A stretch of 64,000 nucleotides of DNA from Gloeocapsopsis dulcis (GTDB taxonomy: Bacteria; Cyanobacteriota; Cyanobacteriia; Cyanobacteriales; Chroococcidiopsidaceae): positions 2,155,501 to 2,219,500 of the forward strand of contig NZ_CP119968.1 of NCBI RefSeq assembly GCF_032163395.1. Direction: 5' to 3'. Shown here piece by piece: positions 54,959 through 64,000 of this stretch (position 1 is its first letter; each line of letters opens with the position of its first letter). Below the pieces are notes generated by a model, which was not told the DNA's origin, made no database searches, and saw only the letters and a program-made list of their open reading frames with translations. A program made the translations under genes and the position numbers.

Positions 54959-55592
54959 GTTCTGGGCGCGTACCCCACCGAACTAAAGCTATGGGAGTTT
55001 CTAAACTTAATCCGGCCTCGTGCAACTGTTCAATAATGTGAGGTAGGTTGTGAATTCCCATGTAAATGACAATCGTTTCAGAACCATGAGCGATCGCTTG
55101 CCAATTGACAATCGGGTTATACTTGCCTGCTGCTTCGTGACCTGTAACAAAAGTGACTGAAGAACTGTAGCTACGATGCGTTAATGGAATCCCTGCATAA
55201 GCGGGTGCAGCTATACCGGAAGTAATCCCAGGAACAACTTCAACAGGCACTCCAGCTTTCACTAAATCCGCCATTTCTTCGCCACCGCGACCAAAAACAA
55301 ACGGATCTCCGCCTTTTAGCCTGACAACGATTGCATTATCTCGTGCTTTTTTAATCAGGAGTTGCGTAATTTCTTCCTGAATTAACGAATGACGTCCCCG
55401 ACGCTTTCCCGCGTGAATTTTCTCTGCCTGCGGGTTAATCATCATCAAAATTGCTGGACTGACTAATGCATCGTAGATCACAACGTCTGCACACTCTAGC
55501 AATCCCTTACCTTTTAGCGTCATCAATCCTGGATCTCCAGGTCCTGCACCCACCAAATAAACCTTACCCAATTCCTCTCTCTCTGCGTGCAT
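54795..55592 (-). CDS. cobA: Uroporphyrinogen-III C-methyltransferase
   Basis: The 265-aa SAM-dependent methyltransferase has VYLVGAGPGDPGLMTLKG, ADVVIYDALVS, VRLKGGDPFVFGRGGEEM and EVVPGITSGIAAPAYAGIPLTHR. It makes precorrin-2 for siroheme and B12. It is the standalone enzyme rather than the fused CysG. It follows cbiX by 6 bp. Its 3' end is duplicated downstream (53812-54002). Confidence 0.95.
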   Translation of the reverse strand: MHAEREELGKVYLVGAGPGDPGLMTLKGKGLLECADVVIYDALVSPAILMMINPQAEKIHAGKRRGRHSLIQEEITQLLIKKARDNAIVVRLKGGDPFVFGRGGEEMADLVKAGVPVEVVPGITSGIAAPAYAGIPLTHRSYSSSVTFVTGHEAAGKYNPIVNWQAIAHGSETIVIYMGIHNLPHIIEQLHEAGLSLETPIALVRWGTRPEQEELIGTLATIVAHMEEKEFSAPAIAVIGKVVNMHNILSGCRPVWTLDAADAIR

Positions 55593-55598
55593 TGTGGC

Positions 55599-56378
55599 TT
55601 ATTTCTCAACCAAATCCCAAATTAAACCAGCTAACTCAGCACTCGCGCCAATCGGTTCAGTTAAACGTAAATTTATCCCTGGTAATTGCCTTTGCAATTG
55701 CGCTACTGATTGAGCGATCGCATCGGTAATACCTCCCGGAAACAGAAAGTACGGTATGATGCCAATTTGCTGATAACCTGCTTTCACTAGTGCTTGTAGG
55801 CGTGTTTCTAAACTTGGTGCTATTGCCCAATAAGTATCTACGGCGTTCAGTTGCTTTGCTATTGCTTCGACTGGTTCTTTTGCACCAGGGCGGCGACTGC
55901 CGTGAGACAATAAAACCCAGGTTTCGATATCCTTTGTAGCCTTCTTTGCTAAGAATTGCACTAAACCTGGATGCGTACCGAGATAAGGTCGCAAATCAAG
56001 TGTAATTTCTCCTAAAGTTTGTTGAGCGATCGCAACTTGGGCGGGAATATCTTCTTTAACGTGCGTTCCAGGTAAGAGAAATATCGGTACAATCTGCACT
56101 TTGTTGTAGCCTTGAATAAGTGCGCGACCGCTAAATTCTACGATTTGCTGCGCTAATGACAACGGACTTAGCTCTAAACACGCTCTATCAACCAGTGGCT
56201 GCTTAATTGGACTTATGCTTACAGCAGGCAAGCGACGAAAGCGATCTCCAAAACGCTGCTGATTACTGACACTAATTTGTTCTGGCGAGTAAGAAAGCAA
56301 CCTAACCAACTGCTCCATAGCAACTTCTGGTCGCGGATCGCGACTTCCATGTGATACCAGCAAATAAGCAGATGGCAT
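55599..56378 (-). CDS. Sirohydrochlorin chelatase (CbiX/SirB-like)
   Basis: The 259-aa product has two tandem chelatase-like halves, each with LLVSHGSRDPR- or VLLSHGSRRPG-type motifs bearing the metal/porphyrin His, and VQIVPIFLLPGTHVKEDI and IGIIPYFLFPGGITD. The duplicated layout is that of the long CbiX form. It inserts Fe2+ (siroheme) or Co2+ (B12) into sirohydrochlorin. It is upstream of cobA by 6 bp, so the two enzymes form a siroheme/cobalamin operon. Confidence 0.92.
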   Translation of the reverse strand: MPSAYLLVSHGSRDPRPEVAMEQLVRLLSYSPEQISVSNQQRFGDRFRRLPAVSISPIKQPLVDRACLELSPLSLAQQIVEFSGRALIQGYNKVQIVPIFLLPGTHVKEDIPAQVAIAQQTLGEITLDLRPYLGTHPGLVQFLAKKATKDIETWVLLSHGSRRPGAKEPVEAIAKQLNAVDTYWAIAPSLETRLQALVKAGYQQIGIIPYFLFPGGITDAIAQSVAQLQRQLPGINLRLTEPIGASAELAGLIWDLVEK

Positions 56379-56531
56379 TAACTAAGTAATATCAATATCG
56401 TTATCTCTGTAGCTATTATAATTAAAACCTTATTCCTGATTTATTCTGTATCATTTTTATCCATTTTGGACAACTGTAGCTAAAGTTAAAACTTGTTGTA
56501 AAGCTTAAAAATTTAGGTTTTATAAGAATCT

Positions 56532-56566
56532 AAAAGGTCAGTAAGAAATTTACCTACTGACCTTTT
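56532..56566. terminator. Bidirectional terminator after the manganese catalase gene
   Basis: AAAAGGTCAGTA (56532-56543) and TACTGACCTTTT (56555-56566) form a perfect 12-bp stem around an 11-nt loop. It sits 33 bp after the catalase stop, and the terminal A-run on the + strand gives the U-run for minus-strand transcripts. Confidence 0.85.
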
Positions 56567-56599
56567 CAAATTTATTTTTACAATTGATGACTAAGTGTT

Positions 56600-57289
56600 T
56601 TATTGCTTATCAGCGACTGGGTCAGCAATATAGCGGAAGGTAGGCTCAGAATTCCAAGGACCACGCTCATCTTGCTTGCCATTTGTAGATAGATTGTAAT
56701 AAATATCTACTGTTTCATCTGGCTGAATTTCACCAAAGAATGGATCAGTAAGCTTACCTAGAGATTCTAGTGCCTTCATAAACATCTGGGTATGTGAGAT
56801 TTCTCTGGTGAGTAGATGCACTAAAGTATTCTTAGTACCTTCATCAGGGGCTAACTTAATTAGCTCCTCATATGTTTGACGCGCACCCGCTTCAGCAGCG
56901 ATATTAGCCCGTAGATCGCGGACTACGTTACCACCTTCGTTGAGATAGGTAGCTGACCAAGCGTTACCTTGACTATCCAAAAAGTGAGGTCCCATACCAC
57001 GTACCGCAAACAATGTGCTTTTATAAGCTTCTGTCTGGTCTACGTTTTTGGTGTGCGCTTCAATTAGTTTGCCCACCATTTCTAAGTGACTAAATTCCTC
57101 AATTGCAATATCCTGGAGCATATCCTTAATGCCAGGATGCTCAACATGAAATGACTGTACCCAGTATTGTAAAGCAGCAGAAAGCTCGCCTGTTGCTCCC
57201 CCAAACTGCTCTAAAAGTAGTTGTGCAAAACGGGGATTTGCTTCGTCAATATCTACAACGTGAATTGGTTCTTTTTTGTGAAAAAACAC
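56600..57289 (-). CDS. Manganese catalase family protein
   Basis: The 229-aa ferritin-like four-helix protein carries dimanganese ligands in context: the first Glu region GGATGELSAALQYWVQSF, EEFSHLEMVG (E-x2-H) and, in the second half, AAEAGARQTYEEL and REISHTQMFMKAL (E-x2-H). It should break down hydrogen peroxide. It is shorter than classical Mn catalases (about 270-300 aa), lacking part of the C-terminal extension. It is monocistronic, with a strong terminator. Confidence 0.92.
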   Translation of the reverse strand: MFFHKKEPIHVVDIDEANPRFAQLLLEQFGGATGELSAALQYWVQSFHVEHPGIKDMLQDIAIEEFSHLEMVGKLIEAHTKNVDQTEAYKSTLFAVRGMGPHFLDSQGNAWSATYLNEGGNVVRDLRANIAAEAGARQTYEELIKLAPDEGTKNTLVHLLTREISHTQMFMKALESLGKLTDPFFGEIQPDETVDIYYNLSTNGKQDERGPWNSEPTFRYIADPVADKQ

Positions 57290-57685
57290 AGTGTTCTCCC
57301 TCTCTTTTACTGCAATGCGTTAAATTTAATTGGACAATTTGTGGTAGGATGCCTTTAATTAACCAACTTAAATTTAATTCAGACGAGTTGTAATCTTTAC
57401 TAAAATATTAGTCTTGATAGCTAACCTATACTTACACCGGAAGAAAGATTTTGCAGTTAAAAGTTTCTACCCAAAGTTAGCATTTTCAAGCTTTTTTGAG
57501 TTTTTTCTAAATTAAATTAAGAAATTAATTCAGTGTACTTCCAAGCACATATTTAATGTTGTATATTATACATTGGCTTACTGTAGTAAAAGAATAAGGT
57601 TGACCTCAAAGCGGAAAGGAAACAAAAATAATTTAGGAAAGTCAATCCAAAATATAAAAAAGTCTATATAAGGAATTAAGTCCTC
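57290..57685. other. Intergenic region, divergent promoters
   Basis: AT-rich spacer between the catalase and M16 peptidase genes. It must hold both promoters. I see no gene, RNA or marked repeat. Confidence 0.45.
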
Positions 57686-60538
57686 GTGTTCTTCTTCAAA
57701 CGCCGCCAGAGGCTGGCAATTTTATTATTTAGCTTTTGCCTAAGTGGGATTTTACTGTTTAACACTAGTTGGGCTGCAACACAACCAGCACCTGTACAAG
57801 ACACTAATAGATCAGCAGTTAACCAATCACTCTCAGTTACAGATAATGTCCGCAAGACAGTTTTAGAGAACGGTCTAACAGTACTCACAAAAGAAGTTCG
57901 GACTGCACCAGTTGTGAGTGTACAAGTGTGGTACCAAATTGGTTCGCGGGATGAAGCACCAGGAGTAAATGGTATTGCCCACCAATTAGAGCATATGCTG
58001 TTTAAAGGCACTACCGAACGTCCAATCCAGTTTGGGCGCTTATTTAGTGCTTTGGGAAGTGACTCTAATGCATTTACTAGCTATGACCAGACGGCATACT
58101 TTGGCACAGTCGAGCGTAATAAGCTTCAGGCATTGCTAGCGATAGAAGCAGACCGCATGCAAAACGCTTTGATAGACCCTCAAGAACTGGAAAACGAAAA
58201 ACGAGTTGTCATTTCCGAGTTACAAGGATACGAGAACGATCCAGGTTATCGCCTCAGTCGCGCTGTTATGCGAGCAGTATTTCCTAACAGTCCTTACGGA
58301 TTACCTGTAGGTGGCACGAAAGCCGATGTACAAAAGTTTACAGTTGAGCAAGTGCGTGAATATTACCGCAATTACTATAGCCCAGACAATGCAATTTTAG
58401 TAGTTGTGGGAGATTTTGACACTGATACGACCTTGGCAACCGTTAAAGAAACATTTGGCAAAGTAGCCAATCAGAAATTAGCAACGCCAAGCCTAACACA
58501 AGAGAAACTAAGAGCAATCCTGATTCAAAGTCGGAACCAGCAAACAGATAGTAGTAGCCAGGAGTTTGATCAAAACAATCAACTACAGACACCCGAAACC
58601 CCAATTGTGCTGCGCGAACCAGGTGCAGCAGCTTTATTACACACAGTTTATCCGTTACCAGACGTCAATCATCCTGATGTACCAGCACTTGATGTGATGG
58701 ACTATATTTTGAGTGAGGGCAGGAATTCACGGCTGTATCAAGCATTAATTGAAACAGGTTTAGCAAGTAATGCTAGGGGTTCGGTTGCTAGCATGAAAAC
58801 ATCCGGTTGGTATAGGCTAGCAGCAACCGCTGCGCCAGGTCAGGCGTTGCCCAAAATTGATAGTGTTATGCAACAGGCGATCGCCCAACTCCAAGCAAAA
58901 GGAGTAACGCCACAAGAAGTGAACCGTGCTAAAGCCTTAGTCAAAGCCACAGTCATTTTAAGTAATCGCGATATTACCTCGCAAGCAATGCAGTTAGGCT
59001 ATGACCAATCTACTGCAGGCAACTATCGATACAGCGATCGCTATTTAGCAGCAATTGAGCAAGTTACATCTGCAGATGTCCAGCGCGTTGCTAAGACTTA
59101 CCTCCAACTACAAAAGCGCACACTGGGCTTTTTTGAACCAACCATGCTTCAAGAAGGGCAATCTGCTGGCGTCGAAGAGGCAACTCAAACCCATGAAAGC
59201 CTCACCGCAGGGCCGCCCGTTGACCCCGCAGAGGTGGCAAAATACCTACCATCAATCGCATCTACAACCCCAACAGTACGTCAGTTACCTGAGCAATTTA
59301 AACTCACAAACGGATTAGAAGTATTACTCTTAGCAGATAAGAGTACGCCAACAGTAACACTAAGTGGCTATATCAAGGCTGGTTCAGAATATGATGCCAA
59401 TGCAACAGCAGGACTTGCTACACTGACAGCAGATAACTTGATGAATGGTACTAAAACTAAAGACGCCCAGACATTGGCTGCAGCATTAGAAAATCGCGGT
59501 GCTAGGTTAGAATTTGCCGCTTTTCGTGAAGGAGTTGATGTTACCGGCTATAGCTTGGCTACCGATCTACCAGTTTTGATTCAGACATTTGCGGATGTTA
59601 TGCAAAATGCGAACTTTCCTGTTAATGAATTAGAACTTGCACGACAACGTGCTTTAACGAATTTAAAGCTAGAGTTAGATTCACCTGCACAAGTAGCGCG
59701 GCGTCAATTTCAACAAACTATTTACCCGCAAAACCATCCTTACCATAGCTTTTCCACCGCAGAAAGCTTACAGCGTATTAGCCGTGAAGATGTGATGCGC
59801 TTTTATCAACAGCATTATCGTCCCGATCAAGTGATCTTGACTTTTGTCGGAGATTTTGAACCACAACAAGTACGATCGCTTCTCGAACAGCAACTCAAAG
59901 ATTGGCAAGCGCAAGGTAAACCACCTGCAGTCACTTATCCGCAAGTGTCACCACCAAAATCAGTAGTACAGCGCAACCCAGTTCTTCCTAGTAAAACCCA
60001 AGCGGTGACTTTGATGGGATATAAGGGAATTGAACGGCAAGATCCCCGCTACTACAGTGCCTTGGTGTTAAATCAAATCTTGGGTGGAGATACGCTATCA
60101 AGTCGGTTAGGAACCGAAATTCGCGATCGCCAAGGTTTAACTTATGGCATTTATAGCTATTTTCAAGCAGGCAGAAATGCGGGTCCATTTTTAATTCAAA
60201 TGCAAACCTCACCTGAAGATGCTGCACGGGCGATCGCAAGCACAATTCAGTTGTTGCAGCAAGTTCATACTCAAGGAGTCAATCAAAATGAATTAGATAC
60301 CGCAAAGCGATCGCTCACAAGTGGCTATACTGTTTCCTTGGCAAATCCAGATGATATTGCGAATCAAATTTTAATCAATGCTGTGAATGAACTGAGTGCC
60401 GAAGAACTACGCGCATTTTCGCAAAAACTACAGTCAGTAACCCTGAGTCAGGTGAATCAAGCTGCTAAAGAGTTGCTCCAACCAAATAATATCGTGGTAG
60501 TTACCGCAGGACCAGGAAGGAGTACCGCCAACAGATAA
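57686..60538 (+). CDS. M16-family zinc peptidase, two-domain, exported
   Basis: The 950-aa product starts with a signal peptide (about residues 1-32). The N-terminal M16 domain has the inverted zinc motif HQLEHMLFKGT (HxxEH, about residue 100) and the distal Glu in ENEKRVVISELQGYENDP. The second M16 domain (from about residue 525) has the fold but no HxxEH, having AGLATLTADNLMNGT at that place. This is the usual active-inactive pair of M16B peptidases, forming a clamshell. It probably degrades peptides in the periplasm. The GTG start is at 57686 with AGGAA upstream. Confidence 0.93.
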   Translation: MFFFKRRQRLAILLFSFCLSGILLFNTSWAATQPAPVQDTNRSAVNQSLSVTDNVRKTVLENGLTVLTKEVRTAPVVSVQVWYQIGSRDEAPGVNGIAHQLEHMLFKGTTERPIQFGRLFSALGSDSNAFTSYDQTAYFGTVERNKLQALLAIEADRMQNALIDPQELENEKRVVISELQGYENDPGYRLSRAVMRAVFPNSPYGLPVGGTKADVQKFTVEQVREYYRNYYSPDNAILVVVGDFDTDTTLATVKETFGKVANQKLATPSLTQEKLRAILIQSRNQQTDSSSQEFDQNNQLQTPETPIVLREPGAAALLHTVYPLPDVNHPDVPALDVMDYILSEGRNSRLYQALIETGLASNARGSVASMKTSGWYRLAATAAPGQALPKIDSVMQQAIAQLQAKGVTPQEVNRAKALVKATVILSNRDITSQAMQLGYDQSTAGNYRYSDRYLAAIEQVTSADVQRVAKTYLQLQKRTLGFFEPTMLQEGQSAGVEEATQTHESLTAGPPVDPAEVAKYLPSIASTTPTVRQLPEQFKLTNGLEVLLLADKSTPTVTLSGYIKAGSEYDANATAGLATLTADNLMNGTKTKDAQTLAAALENRGARLEFAAFREGVDVTGYSLATDLPVLIQTFADVMQNANFPVNELELARQRALTNLKLELDSPAQVARRQFQQTIYPQNHPYHSFSTAESLQRISREDVMRFYQQHYRPDQVILTFVGDFEPQQVRSLLEQQLKDWQAQGKPPAVTYPQVSPPKSVVQRNPVLPSKTQAVTLMGYKGIERQDPRYYSALVLNQILGGDTLSSRLGTEIRDRQGLTYGIYSYFQAGRNAGPFLIQMQTSPEDAARAIASTIQLLQQVHTQGVNQNELDTAKRSLTSGYTVSLANPDDIANQILINAVNELSAEELRAFSQKLQSVTLSQVNQAAKELLQPNNIVVVTAGPGRSTANR

Positions 60539-60739
60539 AAATTGCGATCGCCTGCAGTAAAGCAGTACGCTCAGGTAAAGATAAATTACTTTAAGATAGA
60601 AAGTAATACTTTATTAAAATGCTTTAATAGGCGATCGCATCTTGACTTACAGCAGACTCACTTCTGTGGTCTATTTATCTGAAAACTGCTGTAGCTGTCA
60701 TTCCTATCTGTATACCCTCAGTCATCCCATCGATATCTC

Positions 60740-61567
60740 ATGAACATTCTTAGCAACTTACTATCTCAACCAACTCCAGCCCCGCGTCAGAAAAAGCAAC
60801 GTAGAGGTATCGAGATCAAATCAGTGCGTGAAATAGAGATCATGCGACAATCAGCAAAGATTGTTGCTACTGTGCTAAAAGAAATTTCTGAGATAGTACA
60901 GCCAGGAATGACAACAGCTGATTTAGATGCTTATGCTGAAAAACGCATCCGTGAAATGGACGCAACTCCTAGCTTCAAAGGCTATCACGGCTTTCCTGGT
61001 TCAATTTGTGCGAGTATCAATAATGAAGTCGTACACGGTATTCCCAATTCCAAGAAAGTTATTCGCACTGGAGATGTTTTAAAAGTAGATACAGGTGCTT
61101 ATCATCAAGGCTTTCATGGTGACTCGTGTATTACTATTGCTGTTGGCGAAGTCACACCTGAAGCCGCAAAATTAATTCGGGTAGCTGAAGAAGCACTATA
61201 CAAAGGTATCGCCCAAGTCAAAGCTGGAAACTACCTTATGGATATTGCCGGAGCAATTCAAGACCACGTAGAAGCCAACGGTTTTGTTATTGTAGAAGAC
61301 TTTACAGGTCACGGTGTTGGTCGCAATCTTCACGAAGAACCTTCAGTGTTTAATTTCCGGACGCGGGAAATGCCGAATGTCAAGTTAAGAGCAGGAATGA
61401 CACTGGCAATCGAACCGATTTTGAATGCTGGATCTAAGTTAACTCGGACATTAAGCGATCGCTGGACAGCTGTAACTGTAGATAACTCCCTTTCTGCTCA
61501 GTTTGAGCATACTGTGTTAGTGACCGATAGTAGTTATGAAATTCTGACAGATCGGACAAAACTTTAG
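60740..61567 (+). CDS. map: Methionine aminopeptidase, type I
   Basis: The 275-aa product has the type I MetAP metal ligands: two Asp in [21 protein letters not shown], His in [12 protein letters not shown], Glu in AIEPIL and Glu in QFEHTVLVT. It removes the initiator Met from nascent proteins. A basic N-terminal stretch of about 30 residues ([10 protein letters not shown]) precedes the catalytic core. It stands between the M16 gene (201 bp) and the phosphonate transporter, reading against it. Confidence 0.96.
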   Translation: MNILSNLLSQPTPAPRQKKQRRGIEIKSVREIEIMRQSAKIVATVLKEISEIVQPGMTTADLDAYAEKRIREMDATPSFKGYHGFPGSICASINNEVVHGIPNSKKVIRTGDVLKVDTGAYHQGFHGDSCITIAVGEVTPEAAKLIRVAEEALYKGIAQVKAGNYLMDIAGAIQDHVEANGFVIVEDFTGHGVGRNLHEEPSVFNFRTREMPNVKLRAGMTLAIEPILNAGSKLTRTLSDRWTAVTVDNSLSAQFEHTVLVTDSSYEILTDRTKL

Positions 61568-61618
61568 GCAAGCCTTGCGACTGAAGTCGGGGCTACACAA
61601 ACGAAGTGTGACGATCGC
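61563..61618 (-). repeat. Dispersed repeat, copy C
   Basis: On the minus strand: GTGCGATCGTCACACTTCG, then TTTGTGTAGCCCCGACTTCA, then GTCGCAAGGCTTGCCT. It matches the copy at 12573-12622 in order and spacing, and overlaps the last codons of map. Confidence 0.65.
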
Positions 61619-61654
61619 ACGCTATATAGTAGGAGTTTTATTTCTTTAACTTCA

Positions 61655-62401
61655 TCAAGCCACCGATCGGGTTTTATAAATTACATCACTATCCGAATCG
61701 CTAAACTGATGCGTTGGAACATCTAGAACTAGTTTACCCGCTTGAATACCAAGAATACGGTCACTATACTGCGTTGCTAATTCGACTTGGTGTAAGTTGC
61801 AGATAATCGTGATGCCTTCCTTCTCACAAAGCGATCGTAACAGTCGCAGCACTACATGGGCAGTCTCAGGGTCAAGACTGGCAACTGGTTCATCTGCCAG
61901 AATCAAGCGAGCTTTTTGGGTAAGGGCACGGGCAATCGCAACTCGCTGCTGTTGCCCTCCCGAAAGACAATCGGCGCGTTGAAAGGCAACTTCTAGTAAT
62001 TGCACCCGCTCTAAGGCAGCTAGTCCTTCACGCAGTAAATTAGCAGGAAACTGACTCGTTAAACATCGCCAGAGCGGCAGGTCTGGTAAACAACCTCCCA
62101 GGCAATTCTCTAGAGCCGTGCGACGCCTCACCAAGTTAAATTGCTGAGCCACCATTGCAATCTGCGTGCGTGCCTGTCGTAGCTCCAAGGCAGAGCAGTG
62201 GGTCAAATTCCGTCCTTGAAACCAAATCTTTCCTGTATCAGGTTGAGTAAGTTGTAAAAGGCAGCGCAGTAAAGTGGTTTTCCCAGAGCCACTCGCACCT
62301 AGAATTGCAGTGAAGCTATGAGGCACAATTTCAAAGCTAAGATTTTGGAGTGCAAAGTGACCGCGCCGGTAGGATTTGGTTACATTTTCAACGATAATCA
62401 T
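61655..62401 (-). CDS. phnC: Phosphonate/phosphite ABC transporter ATP-binding protein
   Basis: The 248-aa ABC ATPase has Walker [16 protein letters not shown], the Q-loop region, the signature [15 protein letters not shown] and Walker [16 protein letters not shown]. It shares its order with the permease (2 bp apart) and the substrate-binding protein, matching the PhnC-D-E type of importer for phosphonate or phosphite. Confidence 0.9.
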   Translation of the reverse strand: MIIVENVTKSYRRGHFALQNLSFEIVPHSFTAILGASGSGKTTLLRCLLQLTQPDTGKIWFQGRNLTHCSALELRQARTQIAMVAQQFNLVRRRTALENCLGGCLPDLPLWRCLTSQFPANLLREGLAALERVQLLEVAFQRADCLSGGQQQRVAIARALTQKARLILADEPVASLDPETAHVVLRLLRSLCEKEGITIICNLHQVELATQYSDRILGIQAGKLVLDVPTHQFSDSDSDVIYKTRSVA

Positions 62402-62402
62402 G

Positions 62403-63257
62403 TCAATTCAATCGCTGGCGGAAGTAGGCACTCAATGCGTCAATTAGACTGACCATAGCTAAAATCAGCAGCAAAATGGTACACAGGCGAGGAAAGTCGA
62501 GCAGCTTTAAACTAACTAGCAATTCGTAACCGATACCTCCAGCTCCAACGATACCTAAAATTACAGAAGAACGGACATTAAATTCCCATAAGTACAAACT
62601 GATGCCAATCAAGCCAGGCAGAGCTTCGGGCAAGACCGCAAAGGCAAAGGTGCGAAGGCGATCGCTCCCAGTGGCTTCAACGGCTTCAATTGGCTCGCTA
62701 GGTAATGATTCCAACACTTCAGCATAGAGCTTTGCCATCGATCCAGTTGTGTGAAATGCTACACCTAAAGCTCCAGCAAAGGGTCCTAAACCTACAATTG
62801 AAACAAAAAATAAAGCGAAAATAGCAGTATCAATACCGCGTAGTAAATTTAATAGCCCTCGCAAGGGAGTAGCTAACGATTGCACCGGAGTAATATTTCG
62901 CGCAACTAACAACGCTAGAGGAACGGCAACCAGAATTGCACAACCTGTACCGACAATGGCGATCGCCAAGGTTTCCCAAATTGCTTCAAAAAAGATGAGT
63001 AGCTCTGAAAAATCAGGCGGAAACAGACGAGACAGCCATTCTCCCACCGTAGGGATGCGCTGCCAAAATTGCAACAAATCGACTTTTGCTGTGCGGGCAC
63101 TAGCAATCAGTAGAGCGATCGCTAGCACTCCCCAAAAGCTACGATGCAAAAGTCGCCAAACACCTCCCTGTCGTCGCTGCTCCGTTGCCAGGATTGCATC
63201 TAAATCAGGGGAATAGTTAGCTCGATCAACCTCATACTTAGTAAATGGAAAGGTCAT
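62403..63257 (-). CDS. phnE: Phosphonate/phosphite ABC transporter permease
   Basis: The 284-aa product has about six transmembrane helices and the EAA-type loop GVAFHTTGSMAKLYAEVLES...EAVEATGSDRLRTFAFAVLPEALP, as in PhnE permeases. It ends 2 bp before phnC, and its start overlaps the 3' end of phnD by 4 bp (ATGA). Phosphonate, phosphite or methylphosphonate import is the expected role; a C-P lyase or ptxD gene is not in view. Confidence 0.9.
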   Translation of the reverse strand: MTFPFTKYEVDRANYSPDLDAILATEQRRQGGVWRLLHRSFWGVLAIALLIASARTAKVDLLQFWQRIPTVGEWLSRLFPPDFSELLIFFEAIWETLAIAIVGTGCAILVAVPLALLVARNITPVQSLATPLRGLLNLLRGIDTAIFALFFVSIVGLGPFAGALGVAFHTTGSMAKLYAEVLESLPSEPIEAVEATGSDRLRTFAFAVLPEALPGLIGISLYLWEFNVRSSVILGIVGAGGIGYELLVSLKLLDFPRLCTILLLILAMVSLIDALSAYFRQRLN

Positions 63258-64000
63258 TTTAGCTTGCCAACTAATAATCCTGCTTGCTCAATCGGAGCGT
63301 AGTTACTGCCGTCGGATGCGACAAACCCCGTGTAGTTCTTGGGTAATAAAGTTTTGGCTCGTTCTGGAGGTAGATTGACTAGCGCTTCTTGCAACTGAGT
63401 TTTGATTGTCTCTGGGAAACTACCTCGCACCACAATTGGGTCATTAGGTAACGGGTTAGATTGCCAGATAATCTTGAGTTTACTCTTGTCAATCTTGCCT
63501 TCGTCGGTCAAAACATCTAGGTTGCGGTCGTAGTCAGAGGCAATATCTACTTGGTTGCTGAGTACAGCGATCGCTTGCGCAGCGTGACTGGCACCTTCGT
63601 TATAGTCGAATACAGCTTTTGGATCGAGATGGCGTCGCTTAAATTCTGCCTGAGGAATGAGCCAACCCGACGTCGAGCCTACATCTGCTAAACTCAGCCT
63701 GAGTTTAGTACCTTGCTGGCTTTGGGCAATCGCCTCCTCTAAGGTATTGAACGGTGCATCTGCCCGTGCCATTAAAACTGAATAATAGGTAGGCTGGTCT
63801 TTGTACTTGACAGTAGCAATTGCCTGCAGGGAAGGATCGTTGTGCTGTGCCAATATGTAGCCCCAAGGACCCAACCAAGCAACATCCAGAGTGCGCGATC
63901 GCAATGCTTCCGAAATGCCAATCCAGTCATCCGCCACTGTCACCTCAGCTGGAAAATTTACTTGCTCTGCTAGTGCGTTAAACAATGGTTCAAACTGTTT
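63254..64000 (-). CDS. phnD: Phosphonate/phosphite-binding protein PhnD, partial at window end
   Basis: The C-terminal 248 residues or so of a periplasmic substrate-binding protein are present, with WLGPWGYILAQ, SLADVGSTSGWLIPQAEFKRR, NQVDIASDYDRNLDVL and SNPLPNDPIVVRG, the class-II PhnD/PtxB/HtxB pattern. The frame continues open to base 64000, so the signal peptide and first part lie outside. Which reduced phosphorus compound it binds cannot be told from this part. It precedes phnE and phnC in an operon. Confidence 0.88.
   Translation of the reverse strand, partial: KQFEPLFNALAEQVNFPAEVTVADDWIGISEALRSRTLDVAWLGPWGYILAQHNDPSLQAIATVKYKDQPTYYSVLMARADAPFNTLEEAIAQSQQGTKLRLSLADVGSTSGWLIPQAEFKRRHLDPKAVFDYNEGASHAAQAIAVLSNQVDIASDYDRNLDVLTDEGKIDKSKLKIIWQSNPLPNDPIVVRGSFPETIKTQLQEALVNLPPERAKTLLPKNYTGFVASDGSNYAPIEQAGLLVGKLK

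Noticed and set aside
54784-55041. 85-aa open frame on the plus strand
   Set aside because: It is antisense to the intact cobA; its similarity to the frame at 53778 reflects the DNA duplication.
57676-58011. 111-aa open frame on the minus strand
   Set aside because: It is antisense to the signal peptide and zinc motif of the M16 peptidase.

Overview
The window is chromosomal DNA of a cyanobacterium. The evidence is a phycocyanin rod operon (cpcB, cpcA, linkers, cpcE/F, three cpcG), ndhL, chlM, a tRNA-Leu(UAA) interrupted by a group I intron, an NtcA-type site before an ammonium transporter gene, and very frequent GCGATCGC (HIP1) octamers. Gene content fits a unicellular or Chroococcidiopsis/Gloeocapsopsis-like lineage, but that placement is inference.

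Layout. 0-6 kb: larC, two LEA-like lipoprotein paralogues, a flippase-like membrane protein, an unrecognised 408-aa protein and the split tRNA-Leu. 6.3-9.7 kb: ndhL-DUF3007-trpA, then a MerR-controlled aldo/keto reductase operon cut by what looks like an orphan HEARO (IscB/IsrB-type omega) RNA. 9.8-17.3 kb: MFS transporter, DinB protein, transposon debris, small hypotheticals, and a detoxification operon (MerR, quinone reductase/ADH, old yellow enzyme, GST, alpha/beta hydrolase) with a shared palindromic operator. 17.3-25.3 kb: ackA, a hybrid histidine kinase followed by a six-domain response regulator with a degenerate GGDEF, a membrane protein and an XRE/MmyB regulator. 25.4-28.7 kb: a run of decayed genes (MtfA peptidase, HicB, AlbA/ATPase, HepT). 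28.7-36.2 kb: chlM, nagA, purE, amt, ispH, a TspO homologue and a Uma2-type protein. 36.4-40 kb: a three-gene glycan/lipid-like cluster (GT2, alpha/alpha-toroid-like protein, flippase-like protein). 40-48.2 kb: Na/Ca antiporter and the cpc operon. 48.2-50.6 kb: tnpB remnant and an RluA-family synthase. 50.8-52.4 kb: a compact CBASS-like anti-phage locus (2TM beta-barrel Cap15-type effector plus CD-NTase). 52.6-54.8 kb: comB-like gene, a toxin/antitoxin-like pair with a Cys-less YgiT-type partner, and a PIN/VapC module lying between two copies of the cobA 3' end. 54.8-64 kb: cobA-cbiX, manganese catalase, a two-domain M16 peptidase, map, and a phosphonate/phosphite ABC transporter whose phnD runs off the window.

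How the parts fit. Core genes (photosynthetic antenna, chlorophyll, isoprenoid, tryptophan, purine, siroheme, ammonium and P-source uptake) alternate with accessory islands carrying defence, toxin-antitoxin and transposon remnants. No intact transposase, CRISPR array or rRNA is visible. The strongest candidates for a notable system are the two-gene CBASS-like locus at 50.8-52.4 kb, the orphan HEARO-like RNA at 8.9-9.15 kb and the cobA-flanked toxin module at 53.8-54.96 kb.
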